A stretch of DNA of 64,000 bases from Scalesia atractyloides (GCA_947069175.1 CAMTDV010000009.1:8129163-8193162); one strand, 5' to 3'; counted from the first letter of the stretch, positions 1-11,618 are shown. Notes: generated from the letters alone by a model not told the origin. Numbers and translations: made by a program.

Positions 1-1584
1 GGCCGAACTTGTTTAAGCCCATCACGAAGGCCCAGACTAAGTTCGAGTGAACTTATTATAAAAACAACAAACAACCATCTATCTGCAAGTTCGGTCGAAC
101 TTGCTGATTGTTAAACATTGAATTGTTTAGCAAGTTCGGCCGAACTTGCCAAACCTCAAAATTTCAAATTTTTCAAAGTTTTCATTTTTAAGCCTGAACT
201 TTCCAACTTTTTACCAGTTATGAAAATCCACTCAGTTGACCAAGTCCAAGCTAATGGCCTTGGTTAACCGATTTGTCTGCCGAGTCCAAGTTAATGACCC
301 CGGTTTGACCCGTTACGAACAAAACGTTGATATTTTCAGAATCAAAGTTTCAAATTAACGAACTTTTCATCGTTTTGTCTTTTCAGATTTAACAGATTAG
401 CTCCCAGCCCGTTGTCAAAGAGATTCCCACCAGTTCTAGCACCTTACCAGACTTCGAAGATCCGTTCTCCAACATTGGTTTGCTGAAAACAATGTAGAAA
501 TAAAATCTTTTTGTATTTTTGTAAGTTTATGCTAAAACACACCGAAAATCTTTTTGATTTTAATCTGTAAAGCTGAAATACAATGAAATAAGCAATGTAA
601 ACTATGTAGAAACATATTTACAGACATATTTTTGTGAATTCGTGTCTAAGGATCATATTGATTGAGACATATCCCCAGTTCGTTGACCTTTAAACGACTT
701 TAAGTTTTAAACTCGTTTACCTAGATTGTCGATATGTTTGTCCACTTAAACTTTACCACATTTCTCAACTGTTTCAAGATATGTTATGGTAAATTAATGA
801 AACTTGACTTATCTATGGTTCCCACTTCTTGAATATACTCCCGTATCCAAATTCCAAGATTTCATCTTACAGGTGAATATAGCGTAATTGATATCTGTAT
901 CTGGGTTGTGCGAGACCTTGAGAGCTCAGGTTAGTACTACCGTACAGACAAAGAGATGAAGGCTCGTCTTTAAGGTGTGTTCCTCTTAAGGAATCTTTTC
1001 AGCATTGCATATGATTATATATTTCGATATTTTTCAATATTGCATGCATTTTGAAGGTTTAAAGCGAAAGTATTATAGAAGTTCTAGGCCATTGCTTCCG
1101 CAAAATCAGAAGAACTTGTATAATACCCCAGATATCAACTATCTATAAAGACCTCGTATCTCAGAATCAGGCAATCTTTCAAACGAAATTTCGGAGTACT
1201 AAGTCCATATATCCAAGATGTGTTAATCCACAAGATTAAGCAGTTGTAAATTTTAGTTCATATCTCGAAAACAGTTTACTGAACGTGTTAAGCCTATCGA
1301 CACATCCACAGTAAGACTCGTTTATCACTTTTAAACTTTACATTTCTTTAGCTTACTGTGATAGTCCACTGATGTACTATCATTTTCTTTTATGACACTG
1401 AATTCTTTTTGTCTTTTTCAATGTTTTTGTATATTTTAAATTTTTATATGTTTTTGGATTTTAAATTTTTTTAATGTTTTTGTATTTTCTCTAACATTTC
1501 TCCCCCTAAAATCAAAAACATCTTTTTGGATTTTAGTTTTTAATAAAATACTAAACTAGAAAGATATTTACAAACCAATGTGGA
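1..1584 (-). other. 3' non-coding region of Copia-A
   Basis: No convincing coding frame. The first 160 bases carry palindromes of the AAGTTCG..CGAACTT type, near 43, 88 and 131. A pyrimidine run at 1498-1512 is a purine-rich tract on the element strand, just after the RNase H stop. Roughly 640-1480 is closely similar to 62680-63470, the matching region of the relative at the right edge. This long untranslated block is therefore a family feature and not random flank. Confidence 0.7.
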
Positions 1585-3150
1585 TCACGCGAACTCGTCG
1601 TCCGATTCGTATTCAACCTCAGCATCCGCACCTGTCAGCAAATTTTTCATACTATTAATTCTCAGCAAGTATTTAAATCGTGACAAAGAAAATGGTTTGG
1701 TATAAAAATCAGCCTTTTGTTCCCCGGTGTGGATTTTTTCTATTCGTACCAATTTCTTTTCGTAGCAATCACGAATGAAATGATAACGAATTTCAATGTG
1801 TTTTGTGCGTGAGTGATGAACCGGATTTTTAGTTATATTGATGGCTGCCGTGTTATCAACATACAACGGAGTGTCTAGAAATTGCAGACCACAGTCTCTC
1901 ATCTGTTGTTGAATCCACAGAATATGTGAACAACAACTGGAGGCCGAGATATACTCAGCTTCACAGGTAGAGAGAGCGACCATAGTCTGTTTCTTACACT
2001 GCCAGGTTACCATTCTTATTCCAAAGAACTGGCATCCCGCTGTAGTTGATTTTGAGTTCAGCCTAGCTACACCAAAATCGGAATCAGCATAGCCTGTGAG
2101 GTCGAAATTGTCGTTCTTCGGGTACCACAAGCCGGTGCTTGGGCATCCTTTCAGATATCTGAAGATACGCTTCACGATCTGCATGTGTAAGATCCTCGGG
2201 CTTGACTGATATCTGGTGCATAGGCAGGTTGGATACATAATATCTGGGCGCGATGCCGTCAGATACATCAGCGATCCAATCATCGATCTGTATAACGTCT
2301 CGTCAACTTTGGCTCCAGTCTCGTCAACCCAAATACCATGATTTAGAGCGAGAGGCGTAGATAGAGGCTTCAAACTTTCCATTCCAAACTTCTTCAAGAT
2401 GTCGTGAACATACTTAGTCTGGTGAATGAAAATACCATCCAGAAGCTGATCTACTTGCAAACTAAGAAAGAACTTCATTTCACCCATCGAGGACATTTTG
2501 AATTTCTTTTTCATGATTCCCCCAAACTCTTTGCAGAGACTATCGTTTGTAGATCCAAAGATGATGTCGTCAACGTAGATTTGAAATGTAATCAGATGAC
2601 CATCAACTTCTCTGATGAAAAGAGTACTATCCATAGTTCCTCTGATAAAGCCGTTTCCAACGAGATGTTGTGATAACGTCTCGTACCAAGCTCTCGGGGC
2701 TTGGTGCAGTCCATAGAGTGCTTTATCCAATAGGTACGCTTTCTTCTTGTTAAGTGGATCGACAAACCCTGGTGGTTGTCCAACGTACACCTTCTCTCGT
2801 AATTTTCCATACAGAAAAGCCGATTTGACATCCAATTGATAGACCTTAAATCCTTTCTATGATGCGAAAGCTAGAAATATTCGAATAGATTCCAATCGAG
2901 CTACTGGTGCATAGACTTCCGTGTAGTCTATCCCTTCCTGCTAGTGAAATCCCTTGACAACAAGCTTAGATTTGTTACGAACAATAACCCCTCTATCATC
3001 ACGTTTACACTTAAAGACCCATTTTGTATCAATTGCTTTCTGATTTTCTGGTAGGTCTTCAAGCTTCCACACACCCAACTTCTCAAACTGCAATAATTCT
3101 TCTTGCATTGCTTGTACCCAGTTTTCATCTGCTAAAGCTTCATTAACTAT
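1585..3150 (-). pseudogene. Copia-A reverse transcriptase and RNase H
   Basis: This segment would copy element RNA to DNA and degrade the RNA strand. The RT start is near 3150 on the minus strand. The catalytic YVDD motif is encoded at 2566-2577, inside QIYVDDIIFGSTND. The RNase H part shows ALSTCEAEYISAS and, later, HHSRTKHIEIRYHFIRD, both typical of Copia. The frame is open from 2835 to 1585, ending with an acidic tail, but upstream it has two in-frame TAG stops, near 2858 and 2942. The first follows the conserved GFH motif and the second precedes KGFKVYQLDVKSAF. Similarity to plant Copia pol is unmistakable, while function of this copy is doubtful. Confidence 0.9.
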
Positions 3151-3338
3151 CTTAGGCTCAATCTAAGAGATGAAACATGAATGAAAACAATAGTTCTGGG
3201 TTGTAGCAACACGTGTGTAGAAACCACTGAGTGCTTTATTAATTTGCCCTCGAGTTCTAACACCAGTTTGAAGTTCTCCGATAATATTTGTTGACGGATG
3301 ATAGGAATATGATCGCGGCAATTCTTCACTTGGAACAT

Positions 3339-3701
3339 CTACTGAGTTTGCTGATTCGTGATGTTTAGATCAATAACCAATTCCATGTTTGGAGGGCTTG
3401 ATGAAGCTTCATTTCTTTTGTTCGGGACTGCAGATTGATTAAGTAGACTTGTTATCTGCTCCACTTCTTCATCTGAAGAGGATGATTCCCCATCAGCATC
3501 AAATGTTGGTGCTTCATCTGAATCAGACTCTTGATTCTGAGGCATACTGGCCTCCGTTGTTGTATTCACTGGTTCAGTAGCGGCATTCGTTGGAAGATTA
3601 GCAGGTGTTGATAATGTTTCAGAAACATTTTCAGCCGGAACACCACTAATATTTGAACTTGCGCCAGAAGAAGATGGATCCAACGTGGGTTGATTAACCA
3701 C
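3339..3701 (-). pseudogene. Copia-A integrase-RT linker, Ser/Asn/acid-rich
   Basis: A 120-codon low-complexity segment rich in Ser, Asn, Thr, Glu and Asp, including SDSDEAPTFDADGESSSSDE. It lies between the integrase C-terminal domain and the RT, where Copia polyproteins usually carry a poorly conserved hydrophilic linker. It overlaps the integrase C-terminal frame by a few bases in another frame, so a frameshift separates the two. No catalytic motif is visible. Confidence 0.6.
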
Positions 3702-4029
3702 AATTGGTCGAAAAATTTGTTCTTGATTCGTTGACTAGTGAAGAATATGACGCTGCAACTTCTTCGTCAGTTGGTTCTTTGGGCAAGTCAAATGACTTCC
3801 AAAGGTCTTGATAGTTAAACAGCCACGCGTCACCTTTCCTTTGAATTGGATCCGTGTCATTGAAACAATCCACGTGTTGTGCTTCAATAACCTTTTGTAA
3901 TGAAGGAACATATACTCTTCTCAACGGACTCGCATATCCGACAAAGAAACCTTCGAGAGATTTAGCTCCAAATTTGCCATCTTGGTCTATTACGGTACAA
4001 GGTGCACCGAATGGTTCTAAGAACTTCAA
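3694..4029 (-). pseudogene. Copia-A integrase C-terminal (SH3-like) region
   Basis: Contains LEPFGAPCTVIDQDG and GFFVGYASPLRRVYVP, the Copia integrase C-terminal pattern in which an SH3-like domain follows the catalytic core. It then runs into WLFNYQDLWKSFDLP. It is separated from the core frame by a stop or frameshift at about 4030-4130. Its expected role is target and cDNA binding during insertion. This copy is inactive on its own. Confidence 0.75.
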
Positions 4030-4130
4030 ATTTGGCTCCGTCAGTTTATCATCTCAAAACATGTTTTCTTTGTTGGTTTGACAGTGAGAACCTTGTTTAG
4101 CATGTAGCAAGCCGCCGCAACCGCTTCACT

Positions 4131-4952
4131 CTAGAAGCTGATTGGAAGTTTAGAATCTGCAAGCATGGTTCTCGCAGTTTCAATCAAAGTTCGGTTCTTC
4201 CGTTCAGCAACTCCGTTTTGCTGTGGAGTATAGGGAGCACTAAACTCGTGCAAAATCTCCTTTGCGTTGCAGAATTCCTTCATTTTATTATTCTTAAACT
4301 CTGTGCCGTTGTCACTTCTAATGCATCTAACCGGCAGATGATAAATGTTCTCGAGTTTCTTAAACAGACTCACCAAATTCTTGAATGTTTCGTCTTTTGA
4401 TTCTTGAAAGAATACCCACGAATATCTCGAATAGTCATCTGTCACGACCAAGCAATATAAATCTCCTGAGATGCTTCGAACATTTACAGGACCAAATAAG
4501 TCCATGTGGAGACGTTCTAATGGCAACTTGATTGAGTTTAGAATTTTCTTCGGATGAGATTTCTTGATCTGCTTTCCCTTCTTGCATTCCAAGCAATGAT
4601 CAGACATCTGAAAACTTCGAAGATTTACGCCTTCTACAAGATCATTATGAACCAAGAAATTCATTTTTCGCAAATGAATATGCCCCATCTTACGATGCCA
4701 AAGAATAGAATCTTTTTCAGTAGCCTTTGATACAAAATATTGTGCTGATTGTGATGAAGTGGTAGCAACACCCATATCAAGAACATATAAATCATTCTCT
4801 CGCGGTGCTCGCATCAGAATCCACTCATCTGGTATTTTGAAACCCGGCATCAAGATAATACACTCCTTGTCATTGAAATGGACTGTAAATTTCTTGTCAC
4901 AAATCTGTGATATACTCAGAAGATTGTTCTCAAGATCTGCAATATAGTTCAC
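4131..4952 (-). pseudogene. Copia-A GAG-pre-integrase and integrase core
   Basis: A 273-codon open segment. It begins with the GAG-pre-integrase region (LWHRKMGHIHLRKM, then HCLECKKGK, giving the H..H..C..C zinc set). The catalytic core follows, with a D-D-E triad visible in DLFGPVNV or the later VVTDDYSRYSWVFF, in CIRSDNGTEF, and in TPQQNGVAERKNRTL. The enzyme family inserts the cDNA into chromosomal DNA. The frame closes at 4131, just before the SH3-like part, so a break interrupts the polyprotein. Confidence 0.9.
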
Positions 4953-5140
4953 GCAATCAAAAGAAACTACGCCATTGGAGAGTTTTCCCTCGGCGACTAT
5001 CCTTCCACCTTAATTTCCTGCAAATCCAACATATCCACCATTGATAGCTTTAATATCGAATAGCAATGCTTTCATTCCCGTCATGTGCCTGGATGCTCCA
5101 CTATCCAAAATCCACTTTGAAAGTACGGATCTTTGGAGCC
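4953..5140 (-). pseudogene. Copia-A aspartic protease fragment
   Basis: Reading the minus strand gives KWILDSGASRHMTGM. The DSG catalytic motif is encoded around 5098-5106, followed by a hydrophobic stretch (ALLFDIKAINGGYVGFAGN) and then an in-frame stop near 5012. Proteases of this type cleave the Gag-Pol polyprotein. The position between the zinc-knuckle spacer and the GAG-pre-integrase region is the expected one. The stop means this copy cannot make a continuous protease-integrase protein. Confidence 0.75.
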
Positions 5141-5157
5141 CCTGTAAAATTCAGAAA

Positions 5158-6735
5158 TTAGGTGAAAAGTTCTACCCAAGCCTTCTTGGACTTGGGTTTT
5201 ACTGGATAACCATCATCAAAAGCATATTCAAACTCATCAACATCATCAAAATCAAATTCATCATCTGTTTCAACAATGTTAATGTTTGAAAATTTCACTT
5301 TTTTCTTATCTTTTACAGATTTGACATTATCGATCTTGATTTCTGTTTTAGTTTCTTTCACATTTTCATTAGTCTTTACCTGCTCAGACTTAGTGATTTC
5401 AAACTTTGATTCTTTTGTGTTGTTAGTCTTTACTAGCTCAGACTTAACAACACCAGATGTTGTTGACCTTTTCTTGGCAATCCAGGTTTGAGATTTGATA
5501 TTAGCCTTTTTGATGTAAAACTTGTTTTCATTAGACCTAGAAGTTTCACCTTTTTTGAAAATGGAATTTTAAAAAGTCTTTTCAGACTTTGGTTTAACTT
5601 CTGGTTTTGATTCATTTCATTTCAAAATCTTTACAGGTTTTACAAACACTGGTTGCTTTGGTTTATCAACATTAGAATCTCTTCTTCGAGGATAAGCCGG
5701 TTTTGATTTCGGACAATGTCGTGCCATATTACCAATTTCATTACACTTGAAACATGTCCGATTATCAAGTGGATGTCCTTTAATTGGTGGTTTTACCCTA
5801 CTTGAAGTTTTGAAACCACTTGTAACCTTGGCTTTATCTCGAATTTCTTTCTCCTTCTTGAGCTCATCATTTGACTGTTTACTAATCAAATTCTCCTCAA
5901 GAACTGTACTCGTCCCATATACAAACTTTATGTTTTTGTTTTTATATTCATGAAATGGTGACGGTTTCTTTACCGATTCATCAGTTTCTTCTTCTAAACC
6001 CAACCCCGCTCTCCCGTTTTCTGGATGATCACCACCATTTCTTCGGTAATTGTTTCTTTTAGGTTTGGAATAGAATTTTCGTTCATTGATTACCAATTCT
6101 TCTGATGTGACTTCCACGAGTTTAAAAAATTTGTCAAGCAAATCTTCCTTCACATTCTGAATCGGGAAGCTATCATCAAAGTATAGTCTATCCGAATCCT
6201 TTATTTTGTACATTACAATATTAGGATCATCACTTAGACCATCCTCTGACGACTTATCGTCATTTTCAGACTGTGAATCGGAATTCTTTGAACTCGAGTT
6301 GGCGCTTTTGAAGCTGCCTTCATCAGACTCACTTAGAACATTTTCAACAACTTTGTTAACCACAGCGTTGTTATCATCATCAGATTTAGCATAGACTATA
6401 TCAATGTTCTCTGGCAACTCGTTTTTCTTTTCAGAAAGTAATTCAACATTGAGTGCCTTGTCCATCCCGTCTGCAGATTTAACACAGTATTTCTCGCAAA
6501 GGGGTGGAGGAACATTGCTATATTCTTTGCCCGCTTTCTTTTTAGGTTTTTCTTCCGTTGAGATTGTTGGAAGAATGTGATCGATAACATACGCATTTGT
6601 GGTATAACTTCTTAACAATTGTCGAACTCTTTCAGTTTCAATTGTCATGTCTTGAAGTTGTTGTTTGGTTTCAGCAATGGTGTTGATATAAATGTTAATT
6701 GCTCTTTGTTTATCCATTACTGTACCACTCAACAT
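5158..6735 (-). pseudogene. Copia-A gag-pol spacer with second zinc knuckle
   Basis: The open part at 6735-5617 encodes 372 residues. An N-terminal helical stretch is followed by a strongly acidic Ser/Asn region (NSSSKNSDSQSENDDKSSED) and basic segments. A CCHC zinc knuckle, CFKCNEIGNMARHC, lies near residue 330. The frame then breaks and continues through Lys/Thr-rich segments to 5158, including an acidic run (ETDDEFDFDDVDEFEYAFDD). Most Copia elements pass quickly from one knuckle to the protease, so this spacer of about 1.9 kb is unusually long. Its function is unknown. Nucleic-acid binding through the knuckle is likely by family knowledge. Confidence 0.75.
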
Positions 6736-6750
6736 TCTTATATTATCATG

Positions 6751-7566
6751 TTATTCGATGTTATTTCTGTCGAGTCTGCCATAATCATTTTTCATTTTGT
6801 CATACGCTTCTTTCATTGTGCGATAATCATATTTTAACAAATCGTTATGCACATTGTTTTCAGCGATGATCTTTGATTTTTCGGCACATTCGACACAAGG
6901 TTTAGTACATTTGGTACAAGGTTTCTCAACCTCTACAATTTGTACTTTGACAACTTCTTTCTCGAGAATTTTTACCTCTGGACCTACCTTGGTTAGATTT
7001 GCCATTAAATTCATTTCTTGAGTGACATCAATGATCACTTCATCAATCTTTTTCTCCTCAACCACTTGTTCTTTCATGCTTCCATCAAAGTGACCTGCAA
7101 AACCGTCACAAGAATTAGAGGATAAAATTCCTTGTCTCTGCATATGGATATATTCCTCTTCTTCCTGATGTTGATGCAAGTATTGTTCCAGAATAGCTTG
7201 TTCGAAAGCTGCTGCTTCTGCTGTTGTCGCTATTTCAGCTGCTGCCGCTGCTTCCTCTGCAGAATTATCTCCAACTATCTCCGCCATCAAAGCAACTCCG
7301 GTCTTTTTGCCGATATAACAGTTCCAATCAAAACCGTCATCTTCTGTGGATGCAACCATGGCTTTCTCCGTGGTACTACTGTTTGGCTTTTCTTGGATCT
7401 CAATTTGAGTTTTCTTCGGGAATGGTTTATATTGAAGTGCCCTCTTGTAATATTCATTCACTCCTCCGAAAGGACTTTGATTTCCGGTTGCTTCGGGTGT
7501 TCTTAAATTCTCTTTTAAAATGTCCCTTCTGTCGACATCTAAAGCACGTGACTTTGGATTTGTCAA
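6751..7566 (-). pseudogene. Copia-A Gag extension with Cys-pair motif
   Basis: A 271-codon frame with an Ala/Glu-rich helical centre (EEAAAAAEIATTAEAAAFEQ), a Gln/Glu stretch, and the distinctive EVEKPCTKCTKPCVECAEKS, which places four Cys as two CxxC pairs. The plus-strand relative at 15720-15800 repeats the same motif, so it is conserved in the family. CxxC pairs suggest metal binding, which is inference. The frame overlaps the preceding knuckle frame at 7454-7566, so a frameshift joins them. Confidence 0.65.
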
Positions 7567-7828
7567 AACCCAATTTGTTGCTGGAGTTTCCTATGTCACG
7601 GCCTGTGAGTGCAACGAACTTTGTCACTCTCCTGATGATCGAAGCTAAGGACCATTTGATGTCCATTAGTTCGAGTTCTTCCTCGTCTACCTGGTCATAA
7701 TCTTCTGCGGTCATCTCGGGATTTGCGATCTTACCGGCAACAAGACATTCATAAGACTCAAAGACGGTAGCAAGTAGTGACATATGTTGTTTTGGAACTT
7801 CTTCTGAAACAACATTGTTCAAATTCAC
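7454..7828 (-). pseudogene. Copia-A Gag C-terminal part with first zinc knuckle
   Basis: Encodes a helical region ending in CFRCRQKGHFKREFK. The CX2CX4HX4C knuckle is recognisable, but the last Cys is replaced by Phe, which should weaken zinc binding. It continues the Gag of 8805-8104 after a break. In Copia Gag this knuckle packages the element RNA. The lost Cys fits the general decay of the copy. Confidence 0.7.
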
Positions 7829-8103
7829 TGCGATGTTGCATTTGTAAACATTCGGATCAGAACTTTGATGTTGGTTCTGATTTGCTTGACTTTGGAATGT
7901 TGAATTTGAACCAGTGCTCGAGTAAGAAATTTGTGGACTTTAGTCATACTAAGGCTGTGAATGATTCTGGCTCTGTGGAGAAGCATTCATGTTTGCACTA
8001 AAAGCAGTTCCAACTTTTGGACTCGAAATGTTATCTTGCAATCCGGTTTTGTAGTACAAACCAATGTCTTGAACAACATTCGCGTTCTTTGACTTCGCTA
8101 TCT

Positions 8104-8805
8104 TCAGAAACTCCTTTCGTGGCCTTCGAGTTTATCGATTAACGTTGACAACTTGAAGAAATCCAACTTATCACTATTCTTCAGAACCATCAAATGCGTA
8201 GTCCATTCATCCTTTGGTAGTGCGTCAGCAAGTTTGTCGATGTATTCATGTTCCGTCTTCTCAAGACCGTGTCTTCGCATTTGCACTTTGAGATGACAGA
8301 AACGCTCAATCATTTGCTTAATGGTCTCATTCTTTAGCATGCTGAAGATATCGAACTCTTTCAGAATGAGAGCTTTCTTGCTTTTTATCATTTCAGCACT
8401 GCCTTGGTATTTCTTCTGTAACGACAACCAAAGCTCTCTTGCTTTAGTATATTCTGGTAGCAAGATCAATATATCTTCTTTGACAGACTGTTGGATGAGA
8501 CTAATCATCTTTTTCTCTACAATGTATTCGTCTCTCTGAGCTGTCGAGTAGTTGTACTTCTCAAGAACTTGTTGATGCTCATCTACCGGAATAGTATAGC
8601 CTCTTTCAATTGACACCCAGCCAGCGAAGTGCATGGCTTGAACCCAGTAGGTAAATTTCTCTTTCCATGCTTCGTATTCGTCCATGCTCATCAGCTTGGG
8701 CGGTTTGACGGTCGTTCCCATTTCGTTATCAAGATTAACTTGATTATTCACGTTGGCATTTGACGAACTAGCTCCGGACATATAAGCTCTTAGTTGATCC
8801 TCCAT
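8104..8805 (-). pseudogene. Copia-A Gag, N-terminal capsid region
   Basis: Opens with MEDQLRAYMSGASSSN on the minus strand after the palindrome-rich leader, so this ATG is the likely Gag start. The 233 residues include AWKEKFTYWVQAMHFAGW, SLIQQSVKEDILILLPE and ALPKDEWTTHLMVLK, the helical pattern of plant Copia Gag (UBN2/DUF4219-like). The closest neighbour here is the plus-strand frame at 15331-15693, which aligns along its whole length. The frame stops after KLEGHERSF, before the knuckle, so Gag is interrupted. Confidence 0.8.
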
Positions 8806-8864
8806 GGTGAATAACGAAACGTGTACGCTGAAAAACTTTCAAAAACTTTGAAAACAATTAGTCC

Positions 8865-9260
8865 TACTACAAGTTCGGTCGAACTTGTAGCAATTAATGA
8901 AGAATTCTTGGATTTCTTAACAAGTTCGGTCGAACTTGTTAGATCTACTTTGACAAATTTCGTTTATCTTCGGTCGAACTTACAATATTTGAACAGAACC
9001 TCGAGCGAACTTGTCAACAAAATTTTGATGAAATAAAAACAAGTTCGGGGCGAACATACTTAAAACTTTCTTGATTTTACACAAGTTCGATCGAACTTGA
9101 TGTAAAATTAATGAAAATTCAGTATATTCGAGCGAACTTGACTAAAATTTCCTCAAAAATCACCTAAGTTCGGCCGAACATGGCCAACAAGTTCATTCCA
9201 GAAAATTTTCAAAAACATGGTTTTTTCAAAATTTCGACATGAATTCGGTTGAATTTGGTC
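8865..9260. repeat. Array of AAGTTCG..CGAACTT palindromes, Copia-A leader
   Basis: About nine full or degenerate copies of an 18-bp palindrome, consensus CAAGTTCGNNCGAACTTG, lie between the PBS and the Gag ATG. Good copies start near 8870, 8920 and 9082; decayed ones lie near 8969, 9000, 9040, 9124, 9165 and 9240. Spacing is irregular, 30-50 bp. The array sits in the untranslated leader, where it could form hairpins in RNA or bind a dimeric protein in DNA. Either role is inference. Confidence 0.85.
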
Positions 9261-9420
9261 TCCAATCTTTCAATCTTTATTGTATTTTACATGATATATT
9301 CAAAATTCAAAAGATTTTGACCATGAATTCTTCATTTTGGGATCAAAAGTTAAGAAAAAAGAAGAATGGAGTAGAAATAGAAGTGTTCTTGTCTTGATAC
9401 TATCAAATCAGGCTGTTCTA

Positions 9421-9432
9421 GCTCTGATACCA
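9421..9432 (-). other. Copia-A primer-binding site
   Basis: On the minus strand the sequence is TGGTATCAGAGC, two bases inside the LTR end. This is the common plant Copia primer site complementary to initiator tRNA-Met. It fixes the direction of the element and the inner edge of the 5' LTR. Confidence 0.9.
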
Positions 9433-9434
9433 CT

Positions 9435-9837
9435 TGTGGACCGATCCTCGATTCTTAGGAACCTAAATTTGATATCTAACGTCTATAATAGCGGAAATAT
9501 TATGTCGTATTACCAATAGACAAGAATTAATCAGTTAATCGTCAGTTTCATTGATTAAACGTTTAGATTACAGACTGACAGAGCTTCGCCTCTACAATGC
9601 CAAAGTTGCCAAAGTTACAAATGAGACACATAAGCTAGGTATTTATAGGTTTACAAGTTCGGCCATGTAGAAGTTCGCCCGAACTTGCATAAGCAAGTTC
9701 GACCGAACAAGCATACAATACATGTACATGCCCGAACTTGGCGACAACCTTTCATAAATACTTCAAAACCTAGCCTATCCAGCTCTATACAATGCAGACT
9801 CGCTATAAGACTAAGACATAGGCATTATGCACCAACA
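9435..9837 (-). repeat. Copia-A 5' LTR
   Basis: A 403-bp LTR with TG..CA ends on the minus strand, starting TGTTGGTGCATAATG and ending before the PBS. It contains three AAGTTCG/CGAACTT motifs near 9655-9740 and a TATTTATAGG-like box around 9640, a plausible core promoter. It aligns with the LTRs at 14062-14472 and 61896-62280. The partner 3' LTR is outside the window, so the target duplication cannot be checked. Confidence 0.85.
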
Positions 9838-11598
9838 GCGTAAAGGTTATGATCTAGAATGACTAACCTAACCACCTTGTGAATATTATATTATAGTTCG
9901 ACGCTTGACAGGCTAGGTGGAGGCTTGGGAAAGAAGCGGGTCAAACGGATCGAGTATGCGGAAAAAGAGCATAATCGGATGCAAGGTAAGTAAAGCTTAC
10001 ACTTTTCTATTAGATTATTTACTCGTTGAAGTTGTTATGATTATGATATAACCATAAATTAATTATGGTGATTCGACGCGAAATATTACGGGTCGGAATA
10101 AGTAAAAAGGGGTAAAACGGCAATTTGGTCTTGAATAGACCGAATAAACAATGAGTTTTGAGAAAAGACATATTATGGGGTAAACCATAATGAGTGAAAA
10201 ACGGTAATATGGTAATTGGCCACGAGCTAACGAAACAATAATTGTTTTTGAAAAAGACGCTATAAGGGGTAAAACATGATAAGCCAAAACAAATAAAAGA
10301 TGATTTTTAGTAATATGATAATACGGTGTAAACCGAAATGGGTACATGAATGGGATGGTAAATAAATACCATCTTACGTTGAATAAATTGTCAAATGGAA
10401 TAAACGGGTCAAAAGTTGATGAAATCACCAATTGACATTAGTGATTAATGTTGTTGTTAAGTTTTATGTTGACAGAAACGATAGCGCGTGAGACGCCGTT
10501 GTTATTAACTAACAACTTATATGATGAGGTATTAAAACGGGTCAATATTTGATCCGATCCAGGTACGCATAAATAAGATTATAGTTTAAACATGCGAGTT
10601 TGGTCAAATATTTAGTGAAAGTCCTTCGTCGTAAAATGAGGGGCTAAAATTGACCAAAACGCCCTTGATGGATGAAACGGGCAAACGACCCTTAAGGGTG
10701 GTTTGAAAGTAAGTTTTATGGTCGAATAAGTCTTTTGATAAGTGTAAAAATTAAAGGTATACACCTTTTAGGTCACATGCCTCATAATGGGTTATTTCCG
10801 TAAAATGACAAACCAGGGGTAGAATTTGGAATAAGTAGTTTACTATATTAAATCCACCACAAATATAGTTGTAGTGGAAGATAAATAGATATCTCAATGT
10901 GGAAATGAGATGTATAAAAAGGAAGAGCGAAAATTAAGCTTAAGTGCTTAAATTCCATAACGGGTCAAAATAAATATGTGCATAAACGGGCAATGGTTGC
11001 GAAATATATATAATATATGGATCCGGGTAATGGATTACAATTTAGACATGTTAAGAAAATGGACCCCAAGTGATTGAAATGAGTTTGGATAAGTTTGGAT
11101 GTAAATTGGGAGAAAAGTAAACATGCAGAGCTGACACGGCCGGGTGAATGTGCTGAAACAAAAATATGTTTAGCTGACACGGCCGGGTGGAAAGCTGACA
11201 CGGGAGGGTGAAAGGGCTGAAAAAAATGAAAAGAAAATATATATATAACTTTCTTGTGTTTATGTTGTTTGTTTGTTCGTTTTAACATATGGACTTATTT
11301 TGACATTTTATAAACATGTTTTAACTAAAAGCATTTCATGTTTTATGAAATGTAGGTTGCCTAAAAGTACCGGATGTCGATCAAGCTCAACGAAGAACCG
11401 AACACGATCAAGATACAAGCTTCCGCACTACGTTTCATCGTCATTTTAAACGACGAACTTATAAATATGATGTTGAAATGATTTAAATTCTTAAATGTTT
11501 TAACAAACCAACATTTTTCACATGTATGTGTCATCGTAATTATACAATTCTAGTCGAAACCTATATGAAATCGGATAAATGAACTAAGGGTATTACAA
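9838..11598 (+). repeat. LTR (3' part) of a LARD-like element
   Basis: Long non-coding sequence ending in GGGTATTACA just before a primer-binding site at 11601, which identifies it as the downstream end of an LTR read on the plus strand. The expected start (TGTAATACCC by end symmetry) is not seen. Copia-A begins at 9837, so it probably inserted within this LTR. A tandem-like set of lines around 10070-10400 repeats motifs such as GGGGTAAAACGG. No protein-coding frame is credible. Confidence 0.6.
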
Positions 11599-11600
11599 GT

Positions 11601-11618
11601 TGGTATCAGAGCCTTGGT
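11601..11618 (+). other. Primer-binding site of the LARD-like element
   Basis: TGGTATCAGAGCCTTGGT, two bases after the LTR end TTACA. It matches the initiator tRNA-Met type primer site found in many plant LTR elements. Confidence 0.8.

Larger units (their letters stand above)
1..9837 (-). mobile_element. Copia-A: LTR retrotransposon, minus strand, partial
   Basis: A Ty1/Copia element read right to left. Its order is 5' LTR (9435-9837), primer-binding site (9421-9432), palindrome-rich leader, Gag, a long gag-pol spacer with a second zinc knuckle, protease, integrase, reverse transcriptase and RNase H, then at least 1.5 kb of 3' non-coding DNA. Integrase before RT is the Copia order. The 3' LTR lies left of the window. 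Stop codons and frameshifts occur in most segments, so this copy is unlikely to be autonomous. Its 5' LTR abuts DNA that looks like the LTR of a LARD-like element, so Copia-A appears to have inserted there. Relatives lie at 14062-16105 and 61896-64000. Confidence 0.9.

Noticed and set aside
7132..7700. Plus-strand Phe/Cys-rich frames
   Set aside because: Antisense of the Copia-A Gag extension.
10063..10431. 122-codon minus-strand frame
   Set aside because: Lies in the LARD-like LTR, composition Phe/Tyr/Ile-rich, no domain.
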